A stretch of 45,777 bases of DNA from Melioribacter roseus (lineage in GTDB: Bacteria > Bacteroidota > Ignavibacteria > Ignavibacteriales > Melioribacteraceae): assembly GCA_020726285.1 (NCBI GenBank), contig DYSW01000002.1, positions 13,182 through 58,958 of the forward strand. The letters are read 5' to 3'. Position 1 is the stretch's first letter. Every line of letters starts with the position of its first letter. Shown here piece after piece: positions 36,209-43,292 of the stretch. A program made the translations under genes and the position numbers. A model generated the notes under the pieces. The model searched no databases and was not told the DNA's origin. It saw nothing but the letters and a program-made list of their open reading frames with translations.

Positions 36209-36727
36209 ATGGAAGAAAAAACAAAATATTCGAATCCATATTTAATTGGATTTCTACTAGGACTTTTAATTGTTTTAACAATTTACTTAAATGGAAATGG
36301 AGTTGGTGCAAGTGGTGCTTTCAAAAATGTTGTTGTTGGCACTTTGAACGAAATTGCTCCAGAAACTTCATCTCAATTGCAATATATTAAAGAATTCAAC
36401 GCAAGTCATACAGAATCACCATGGAAAGGCTGGTTAGTATTTCAAGTAATTGGCGTTGTAATTGGTGGATTTGTTTCAGGTCTTGTTTCAAACAGACTTA
36501 AATTTAAGTTCGAAAAAGGCAAAAATGTTAAATCAAAAATAAGACTAATTACAGCCTTAATTGGTGGAATGCTTTTCGGAATTGGTTCACAATTTGGTCG
36601 TGGTTGCACAAGCGGTGCCGGTTTAGATGGTATGGCAGTATTTTCTGTCGCTGGATTTCTTGTTACAATGATGATATTCGGAACAGGTTTTGCAATTGCT
36701 CCGTTATTCAAAAAACTTTGGTTATAA
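36209..36727 (+). CDS. YeeE/YedE family sulfur transporter, first half
   Basis: A 172-residue membrane protein with about four hydrophobic segments. It carries the YeeE/YedE (DUF395) signature GMLFGIGSQFGRGCTSGAGL with Cys133 at the place of a conserved cysteine used by TsuA for thiosulfate transfer through the membrane. It corresponds to one half of a full-length YeeE; the next gene supplies the other half with its own GGYCPG motif, so the two probably combine into one channel. It begins 2 bases after the cytochrome b stop. Confidence 0.85.
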   Translation: MEEKTKYSNPYLIGFLLGLLIVLTIYLNGNGVGASGAFKNVVVGTLNEIAPETSSQLQYIKEFNASHTESPWKGWLVFQVIGVVIGGFVSGLVSNRLKFKFEKGKNVKSKIRLITALIGGMLFGIGSQFGRGCTSGAGLDGMAVFSVAGFLVTMMIFGTGFAIAPLFKKLWL

Positions 36728-36748
36728 TTTAATTTTTGGAGATAAATT

Positions 36749-37942
36749 ATGGGACCTATATTCCCTGAAGCAAATTTTAATTTAGTATTAGCACTGATTA
36801 TTGGTTTTATTTTCGGTGTTTTACTTGAACAAGCCGGATTCTCATCAAACAAAAAATTGGTTGGAATTTTCTACGGCTACGATTTTACAGTTTGGCGAGT
36901 ATTTTTTACAGCCGCAATAACTGCAATGGTTGGAGTTCTTACTCTATCTCATTTTAATTTATTAGATATTAGCTTAATTTATATTAGTCCAATGTATTTG
37001 TGGTCAGTTGTTGCTGGTGGCATCATCATGGGATTTGGTTTTATCCTTGGTGGTTATTGTCCTGGAACTAGTCTTTGTGCTGCAGCTATCGGTAAGCTTG
37101 ACGCAATGGTTTTTATTCTTGGAGTTGCACTTGGTGTATTTGTATTTATAGTTGGATATCCAATGTTTGAAGGAATTTATCTTGGTTCCTTCATGGGAGC
37201 TCCTCAAATATTCGATTTGCTTAATATCTCAATGGGATTATTCACTTTCATTATTGTAATTTTTGCTTTCTTAAGTTATTGGGGTGTTGGAATTCTTGAA
37301 CGCAAAATTAACAACGGCGAAAGCTACGAACTAACTTCAAAATCTGGATTTTTTAAGATATTTGCACTAGCAACGGTTGTTGCATTTGTAGCCTTATTTA
37401 TGTCACCTTACAAACAAACTCTTTTAGCAGATTTCAATTCAGCAGATTTCGGCAAAGATGCAAATATTAATTTGATTTCTTCAGATGATATTGCAGTTAG
37501 ATTATTAAAAAATGATAATTCTCTTCAATTTATTGATTTGCGATTACCAAACGAATTTGCAAAACTTGCTTTGCCTTATGCTTTAAATGCTACTCCAGAA
37601 GAATTTTTCCTTCCACGTGTGTCAGATTTTATCAATCAAAAGCAAAAAATAACAGTTATTTATGGAGGCGATGAAAAATTAGCAAAAAAAGTAGCTGTTT
37701 TAGCAGTAAAAATTGGATTTAATCCAAATAAAATCTTGGTCTTAAAAGGCGGATTTAATGAATTTATGAAAGACATTATAAATTTTGAAATGCCAAAAGA
37801 ACAACCAAATTCAAGTATTTTGAAAACTACATATTTATTCAGACACGAATACAATGGTAGAATTAAGGAAATTCTTGAAAATTCTAAGCCAAAACAAATA
37901 GTTTTACCAAAATCAAAAAGAGCGTTAGGTGGTTGTGGTTGA
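36749..37942 (+). CDS. YeeE/YedE sulfur transporter fused to a cysteine-less rhodanese domain
   Basis: A 397-residue protein. Residues 1-180 are a YeeE/YedE half with GFILGGYCPGTSLCAAAIGKLDA (Cys104, Cys110). A further span lies at about 203-219. From about 240 a rhodanese-like domain follows: FIDLRLPNEF (262-270), VIYGGDEKLAKKVA (303-316) and VLKGGFNEF (331-339). The catalytic cysteine expected after VIY is Gly306. The only cysteine outside the membrane part is Cys396 in the C-terminal GGCG. By the positive-inside rule (ERKINNG before the last span) the rhodanese part would be periplasmic. It is the last gene of the cassette, followed by a terminator. Confidence 0.83.
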   Translation: MGPIFPEANFNLVLALIIGFIFGVLLEQAGFSSNKKLVGIFYGYDFTVWRVFFTAAITAMVGVLTLSHFNLLDISLIYISPMYLWSVVAGGIIMGFGFILGGYCPGTSLCAAAIGKLDAMVFILGVALGVFVFIVGYPMFEGIYLGSFMGAPQIFDLLNISMGLFTFIIVIFAFLSYWGVGILERKINNGESYELTSKSGFFKIFALATVVAFVALFMSPYKQTLLADFNSADFGKDANINLISSDDIAVRLLKNDNSLQFIDLRLPNEFAKLALPYALNATPEEFFLPRVSDFINQKQKITVIYGGDEKLAKKVAVLAVKIGFNPNKILVLKGGFNEFMKDIINFEMPKEQPNSSILKTTYLFRHEYNGRIKEILENSKPKQIVLPKSKRALGGCG

Positions 37943-37965
37943 TTAACAAACTTTTATGAAAACCT

Positions 37966-37996
37966 AAAAAAGCTCGAGAAATCGGGCTTTTTTGTT
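37966..37996 (+). terminator. Rho-independent terminator with GNRA loop
   Basis: AAAAAAGCTCGA and TCGGGCTTTTTT pair over 12 bases (one G-T) around a GAAA tetraloop, followed by GTTT. The A-stretch on the left arm makes it potentially active for the convergent glycosyltransferase gene as well. Confidence 0.85.
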
Positions 37997-38050
37997 TAAT
38001 ATTAAAATATAATTAAATCATATACTTTCAGATATTTTTGTTTTACACCG

Positions 38051-39136
38051 CTAATCTTTCCATTTTGTTTTGATTATAAATGAATTTATGAAATTGATTG
38101 GAAGTAAGAATATCTGAAGAAAATCAAAAAAAACGGCAGTTGCAATTTTGTGTTTTAAATTAAAGATTTTCAAATACTTGAAATACACTATTCTATCCAT
38201 AACTAATTTTATTACAAATGGAATTAAAATCAAATTGGATTTCTCAACGAAAAATAGTAAAGGTGAAAATAATAGAATTGAATTTAGTAAATGCCAAAAT
38301 AATATGAATAATTTCTGTTTAAGCAAATAGTTATGAGAAGTTGAAACATGGCGAGCTTTTTGTACGAAAATCTCTTTCCAACTTAAAGAAACATAAGAAT
38401 TTACTACACTTTCTTCATTTTGAACAAATCCAATTTTTATTTTATTTTTTATTGCTTGTCGGAGTAACAAATCATCGTCTCCAGTTTCTTTTTCCATTGT
38501 TCCGTAATAGCCACCAAGTTTGAAAAAAACATCTTTTTTTATCGCCAAATTTCTACCAATTGCTGAAGTTGGAATTCCAATTTCAACGGAAATTAAATTT
38601 AGAATATTATTCTTATAATTTTCGTATGCAGCATATTTTGAACTCAGTTCTGAAGTTGGAAAAAGTGGTGCAAAGCCAATTATAAAATCAAATTTATTGA
38701 ATGAATTAGAAATGGAATTTAGCCAATTTTTGTTTGGTTGGGAATCTGCATCTGTAAATACAATATGAGAAAAATTGGAATTCTCAATTGCTAATTGCAA
38801 AGCACCTTTTTTACGCGGTAGGACTTTGTTGTTGGCTTTCAAAAGTCGGAAATTTGAGTTGTTGGAAATCAATTCAGAAGCAATCTTAAAACTTGAATCT
38901 GTGGAATTATCATCAATTAGAATTACTTCAAACATCGAATTTGAATATTCAATCTTTTTCAACGAACTTAGTAATATTGGAAGATTTTCCGCTTCATTTT
39001 TAAATGCAATAATTACAGAAAAATCTTTATTTTCGCTTGCAAAATTCTTAAACTTAGATTTTATGAATGGTTTTGAGAGAATTCCTGCATAAATCGAAGT
39101 CAATGAAAATAACAATATTTGTAGTTCAAACAACAT
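38051..39136 (-). CDS. Membrane-bound family 2 glycosyltransferase
   Basis: A 361-residue protein with an N-terminal hydrophobic segment (LFELQILLFSLTSIYAGIL) and a GT-A domain starting FSVIIAFKNEAENLPILLSSL, with ILIDDNSTDSS and the metal-binding FTDADSQPNKNWL, then DDDLLLRQA in the acceptor region. Two or three C-terminal membrane segments (about 278-350) anchor it. This architecture resembles processive or lipid-linked glycosyltransferases of cell-envelope synthesis. The substrate is unknown. Its start is only 13 bases from the divergent carboxypeptidase start. Confidence 0.85.
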   Translation of the reverse strand: MLFELQILLFSLTSIYAGILSKPFIKSKFKNFASENKDFSVIIAFKNEAENLPILLSSLKKIEYSNSMFEVILIDDNSTDSSFKIASELISNNSNFRLLKANNKVLPRKKGALQLAIENSNFSHIVFTDADSQPNKNWLNSISNSFNKFDFIIGFAPLFPTSELSSKYAAYENYKNNILNLISVEIGIPTSAIGRNLAIKKDVFFKLGGYYGTMEKETGDDDLLLRQAIKNKIKIGFVQNEESVVNSYVSLSWKEIFVQKARHVSTSHNYLLKQKLFILFWHLLNSILLFSPLLFFVEKSNLILIPFVIKLVMDRIVYFKYLKIFNLKHKIATAVFFDFLQIFLLPINFINSFIIKTKWKD

Positions 39137-39149
39137 TAGAGGTCTTTTA

Positions 39150-40883
39150 ATGGTTTATTTAAAATTATTTTTATTAATCATATTATTCCAAATTAACACT
39201 GTTTCTCAAGATATTTCATCATTTTTCAAAGAACGGGGTGAAATTAAATTCAAATTTCAATTTATGGATAAAGCTGAATTGAACACAATCAGTAAAATAA
39301 TTTCTATAGATGAAATTGATTTACAAAACCACTCTGCAATTGCATATTCAAATCAAAAGCAATTAACTAAGTTTATTGAACTTGGTTATGATTTTTCTCC
39401 AATTTCATATGAGCAACCAAAAGGAATATCTACAACTGATAATTTAGAAGAAGCTATGGAATGGGATGTTTATCCAACTTATGAAACATATGTAACTATA
39501 ATGCAAAAATTTGCAACAGATTATCCATCACTTTGTCAAGTTTATTCAATCGGTACTTCTACTGAAGGAAGAGAAATGTTATTTGCAAAAATTTCGGATA
39601 ATGTAAGTCAAACAGAAGCAGAACCACAGTTTTTTTATACTTCAACAATGCACGGTGATGAAACAACAGGCTACGTTCTTATGTTGCATTTAATTGATTA
39701 TTTGCTAAAAAATTATCGAACTAACGTAACTATTCGTAATTTAGTGAATAATCTTGAAATTTGGATAAATCCAAATGCTAATCCAGATGGAACTTATGCA
39801 GGAGGAAATAATACTGTTTCTGGCGCAACAAGATATAATGCAAATTGGGTAGATTTAAACAGAAACTTTCCAGATCCGCAAGATGGAATACATCCTGATG
39901 GCGAAGTATATCAAGCCGAAACTTTATTGATGATTGAATTTGCTGAAAATCATGATTTTGTAATGTCATCTAATTTTCACGGTGGAACAGAAGTTATTAA
40001 TTATCCTTGGGATACTTGGTACGAACGTCATCCCGACGATAATTGGTGGCAATTAGTTTCACACGAATACGCAGATACAGCACAAGAATATTCTCCTTCG
40101 GGATATATGAATAGTTATGATGATGGAATTACAAATGGTTATGATTGGTATGAAGTTGCTGGTGGAAGACAAGATTTTATGAATTATTTTCATCATTGCA
40201 GAGAAATGACGGCTGAAATTTCAGATATTAAATTAGTAGATGAATCACAATTATTACCACATTGGGAATATAATTACCGTTCATTATTAAACTATATGGA
40301 ACAATCTTTATTTGGAATACAAGGAATAATTACAGATTCTGTAACAAATGAACCAGTTGTCGCTAAAATTACTGTATTAGATCACGATGAAGATAGTAGC
40401 GAAGTTTATTCCAATACAATGGGCAGATTTTCACGCCCAATTTACGTTGGGAATTATTCTATTAAAATTGAGGCTTCGGGTTATTATACAAAAGTTCTTG
40501 ATGGAATAGAAGTTGCAAACAATGAACAAAATTACTTAGAGATTAATTTAATCCCAACTTACGTAGCAGTTCAAGATGTAAACAAACCACTTGAATTTAA
40601 GTTATTGCAAAATTATCCTAATCCAATTTCCAAAAACACAAATCAAGCAAATACAAAAATCAAATTTGTAATTCCATTTTCTACAAATAATGAAATAACA
40701 CCTATAAAAGTTGTTATTTTCAATGCACTTGGTGAAAAAATCCAAGAATTAGTAAACAAATCATTTACTATTGGAGAATATGAAGTAAATTTTAATGTAA
40801 GTAATTTACCAAGCGGAGTTTATTTCTATCAGTTACAAAGTGGGCATTATTTTGAAACAAAAAAGATAATAATTTGCGACTAA
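39150..40883 (+). CDS. Secreted M14 zinc carboxypeptidase with T9SS sorting domain
   Basis: A 577-residue exported protein. A signal peptide (LKLFLLIILFQINTVSQ) is followed by an M14 carboxypeptidase domain at about 105-390. Zinc ligands are His168 and Glu171 in TSTMHGDETTG and His277 in SNFHGGTE; NPNANPDGT and WVDLNRNFPDP bind substrate, and Glu356 in CREMTAEIS is the catalytic base. A carboxypeptidase regulatory-like beta domain follows (IQGIITDSVTNEPVVAKI, about 394-470). The last 90 residues are a type A T9SS sorting domain: LLQNYPNP, GEYEVNFNVSNLPSGVYFYQL and KKIIICD. It should be secreted through T9SS and attached to or released from the cell surface. Confidence 0.92.
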   Translation: MVYLKLFLLIILFQINTVSQDISSFFKERGEIKFKFQFMDKAELNTISKIISIDEIDLQNHSAIAYSNQKQLTKFIELGYDFSPISYEQPKGISTTDNLEEAMEWDVYPTYETYVTIMQKFATDYPSLCQVYSIGTSTEGREMLFAKISDNVSQTEAEPQFFYTSTMHGDETTGYVLMLHLIDYLLKNYRTNVTIRNLVNNLEIWINPNANPDGTYAGGNNTVSGATRYNANWVDLNRNFPDPQDGIHPDGEVYQAETLLMIEFAENHDFVMSSNFHGGTEVINYPWDTWYERHPDDNWWQLVSHEYADTAQEYSPSGYMNSYDDGITNGYDWYEVAGGRQDFMNYFHHCREMTAEISDIKLVDESQLLPHWEYNYRSLLNYMEQSLFGIQGIITDSVTNEPVVAKITVLDHDEDSSEVYSNTMGRFSRPIYVGNYSIKIEASGYYTKVLDGIEVANNEQNYLEINLIPTYVAVQDVNKPLEFKLLQNYPNPISKNTNQANTKIKFVIPFSTNNEITPIKVVIFNALGEKIQELVNKSFTIGEYEVNFNVSNLPSGVYFYQLQSGHYFETKKIIICD

Positions 40884-40907
40884 AACTGATTTAATAGGGA
40901 GGTTAAA

Positions 40908-40970
40908 ATGGAATTAACAAATTTATCTAAAGAAGAACTAATTAAGATTATCAAAGAAAAAGATAATTAG
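40908..40970 (+). CDS. Possible 20-residue small protein or truncated gene start
   Basis: The reading frame MELTNLSKEELIKIIKEKDN is preceded by GGGAGG with ideal spacing, the strongest ribosome-binding site I noticed in the window. The peptide is amphipathic and highly charged. After the TAG the same frame continues KAKRELAQNSQ before the next stop, so this may be the N-terminus of a coiled-coil gene truncated by a nonsense mutation rather than a true microprotein. It lies 24 bases after the carboxypeptidase gene. The remaining bases up to thiol peroxidase (41083) show nothing else. Confidence 0.35.
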   Translation: MELTNLSKEELIKIIKEKDN

Positions 40971-41082
40971 AAAGCAAAAAGGGAATTGGCTCAAAATTCA
41001 CAATAATATTTAATAAAAAATGAATATTTATTTGAAATATTTTAAATTAGACAATATATCTTGAAATAAAAAAGAGAAAATA

Positions 41083-41583
41083 ATGGCAAAAATATCACTA
41101 AAAGGAAATCCGATAAACTCAATCGGAAATTTACCAGTAGTTGGAAATGTTGTACCAAATTTCAAGTTAGTAGGCTCAGATTTATCAGTAAAAACAAAAG
41201 CAGATTTTGCTGGAAAAAAAGTAATTTATAATATTTTCCCTAGTTTGGATACAGATATTTGTGCTACTTCAGTCCGCAAATTTAACCAACAAGCAAGTAG
41301 TTTAGAAAATACAATTGTACTTTGTGTTTCTATGGATTTACCATTTGCACACAAGCGTTTTTGTGCAACAGAAGGAATAGAAAATGTAGTAAATTTAAGT
41401 GCTTTTAGAAAAGAAGGTTTTGAAAAAGATTTCGGTGTCGAAATTATTGATGGACCACTTGCTGGAGTTTTATCGAGAGCAGTTGTTGTAACTAACGAAA
41501 ATGGCGTTGTAATTTACAACGAACAAGTTCCTGAAATTGTTCAAGAACCAAATTACGAAGCCGCTTTAGAATCCTTACTTTAA
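41083..41583 (+). CDS. tpx: Thiol peroxidase (Tpx-type peroxiredoxin)
   Basis: A 166-residue atypical 2-Cys peroxiredoxin of normal length. It has peroxidatic Cys60 in FPSLDTDICATSVRKFN and resolving Cys94 in KRFCATEGIENV, the exact spacing of Tpx. The N-terminus MAKISLKGNPINSIGNLP and the C-terminal RAVVVTNENGVVIYNEQVPEI are also typical. It reduces hydrogen peroxide and organic peroxides using thioredoxin. An additional Cys81 lies in the core strand. It is monocistronic, with a strong hairpin after it. Confidence 0.96.
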   Translation: MAKISLKGNPINSIGNLPVVGNVVPNFKLVGSDLSVKTKADFAGKKVIYNIFPSLDTDICATSVRKFNQQASSLENTIVLCVSMDLPFAHKRFCATEGIENVVNLSAFRKEGFEKDFGVEIIDGPLAGVLSRAVVVTNENGVVIYNEQVPEIVQEPNYEAALESLL

Positions 41584-41600
41584 AAACAATTTATTTTTAG

Positions 41601-41635
41601 TTTAGAAAGCCCAATAATTGGGCTTTCTAAATTTT
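41601..41635 (+). terminator. Rho-independent terminator after tpx
   Basis: TTTAGAAAGCCCA and TGGGCTTTCTAAA form a perfect 13-base-pair stem with an ATAAT loop, followed by TTTT, starting 18 bases after the tpx stop. Confidence 0.9.
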
Positions 41636-41712
41636 AAAGAAAGAGAAAATCAATTGGGAAGTAGTATTTAGTAAAAACTAAAAAAATCATCAGAATTGTC
41701 TCTTTCTTTTTT

Positions 41713-41720
41713 TATATTTG
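41713..41720 (+). promoter_or_regulatory. Candidate Bacteroidota-type -7 box before floA
   Basis: TATATTTG followed by CA fits the TAnnTTTG consensus and lies 25 bases before the floA ATG. A TTG occurs 14 bases upstream, closer than the usual spacing, so the -33 element is uncertain. Confidence 0.4.
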
Positions 41721-41745
41721 CAATAAGAAACTAAATGGAGAATTT

Positions 41746-42735
41746 ATGGTACCTTTAACAGAATTATCAATAATTGTAATAGTTGGAATAGTATTATTCC
41801 TTTTCTTTTTCTTTTATTTCGTTCCAATAAGTCTGTTTATTACAGCTTATTTTTCTGGAGTAAAAGTTAAAATAATGCGAGATCTAGTTGGAATGCGTTT
41901 CAGAAAAGTTCCACCAGTAGTGATTGTTCGCAGCTTAATTACAGCAATAAAAGCTGGCTTGCATCTTACAAATGATCAACTTGAAGCACATTACCTTGCT
42001 GGCGGAAATGTTGTAAATGTTGTAAATGCATTAATTTCAGCAAATAAAGCAAATTTAGATTTAAGTTTTGAAAGAGCAACTGCAATTGATTTAGCAGGTC
42101 GTGATGTTTTAGAAGCTGTTAAAATGTCAGTAATTCCAAAAGTTATTGAAACACCAATGGTTTCAGCTGTTGCGAAAGATGGAATTCAGTTGAAAGCAGT
42201 TGCAAGAATTACAGTTCGTGCGAATATTGAAAGGCTAGTTGGTGGTGCTGGAGAAGCAACAATTTTGGCTCGAGTTGGAGAAGGAATTGTATCAACAATC
42301 GGTTCAAGTGATTCCCATAAAGCAGTATTAGAAAATCCTGATAGAATCTCAAAAGTAGTACTTCAAAAAGGATTAGATTCTGGAACAGCGTTCGAAATTC
42401 TTTCAATTGATATTGCTGATGTTGATGTTGGTACAAACATCGGTGCAATTTTACAAGCTGACCAAGCCGAAGCTGATTTGAAAGTTGCTCGGGCAAAAGC
42501 TGAGGAAAGAAGAGCTGCTGCTGTTGCTTTAGAACAAGAAAACAAAGCTGAAATTGCTAAAATGAAAGCAAAAGTTGTTGAAGCAGAATCTGAAGTGCCA
42601 AAAGCAATATCAGAAGCGTTTAGAAATGGAAATCTTGGAGTAATGGATTATTACAACTTAAGAAATTTGCAAGCAGATACAGATATGCGAAAATCAATTT
42701 CTGAATCGGACGAATCTAAAAAGGATGATAAATAA
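41746..42735 (+). CDS. floA: Flotillin-like protein FloA
   Basis: A 329-residue SPFH/flotillin-like protein of the YqfA/FloA type. A hydrophobic N-terminal hairpin (about 8-36, [23 protein letters not shown]) anchors it to the membrane. The following [26 protein letters not shown] and the [30 protein letters not shown] stretch are family hallmarks, and an alanine/glutamate-rich coiled coil (about 240-295) drives oligomerisation. It organises membrane microdomains. A 184-residue membrane-anchored protein and a helicase follow closely. Confidence 0.94.
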   Translation: MVPLTELSIIVIVGIVLFLFFFFYFVPISLFITAYFSGVKVKIMRDLVGMRFRKVPPVVIVRSLITAIKAGLHLTNDQLEAHYLAGGNVVNVVNALISANKANLDLSFERATAIDLAGRDVLEAVKMSVIPKVIETPMVSAVAKDGIQLKAVARITVRANIERLVGGAGEATILARVGEGIVSTIGSSDSHKAVLENPDRISKVVLQKGLDSGTAFEILSIDIADVDVGTNIGAILQADQAEADLKVARAKAEERRAAAVALEQENKAEIAKMKAKVVEAESEVPKAISEAFRNGNLGVMDYYNLRNLQADTDMRKSISESDESKKDDK

Positions 42736-42737
42736 AA

Positions 42738-43292
42738 ATGGATAACATTTTTGATATCCTAATTGTTATATTTATAATTTTTAGTTTTCTCAGCGGAATA
42801 TTCACAAAGAAAAAGAATATTCCGCAAACTGAAGAATTTGAATACGGAACCGATAAACCAAAAAAAATACCTAAAAAGAAAGAAGGAAGAGAGTTTTTGG
42901 AAGAAATTCTTGGGATAAAATTACCTGATATAGAAAACTCTGAAAGTAAGAAACAACCTGAAAAATACTCGGCTGGTTATAATAATAATACGACTTGGAA
43001 TCCCGAAGATGATTTTAAGGAAGTAAATGTTAATTACGAAACTCAAAAATCGACTAATAAAGATCGAATTAGTGAAAAGAAAAGATACAATTTGGAACGT
43101 TCCCAAAAAGAAGCTGAGTTTAAACAACCTATTTCAAAAAAGAGAATTTTAAGTACAATCTCACTTACAGAGAATAATGAAATAAATGTGAGAACAATTG
43201 ATATTAAAAATCAACTTTTCACTAAAAAATCCATCAAAAATGCTATTTTACTTGCGGAAATTCTTCAAAAACCTAAAGCTTTACGCCGCTGA
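42738..43292 (+). CDS. Membrane-anchored hypothetical protein
   Basis: A 184-residue protein with one N-terminal span (about 5-21, FDILIVIFIIFSFLSGIF) followed by a highly charged, Lys/Glu/Asn-rich, probably disordered region (30-140) and a more conserved-looking C-terminus, KKSIKNAILLAEILQKPKALRR. I do not recognise a named domain. From memory, short proteins ending in a similar LxEAILxxEILxxPKALR stretch occur in related genomes, which would make the tail a functional peptide. It lies 2 bases after floA and overlaps the helicase start by one base, so it may connect to FloA at the membrane. Confidence 0.7.
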   Translation: MDNIFDILIVIFIIFSFLSGIFTKKKNIPQTEEFEYGTDKPKKIPKKKEGREFLEEILGIKLPDIENSESKKQPEKYSAGYNNNTTWNPEDDFKEVNVNYETQKSTNKDRISEKKRYNLERSQKEAEFKQPISKKRILSTISLTENNEINVRTIDIKNQLFTKKSIKNAILLAEILQKPKALRR

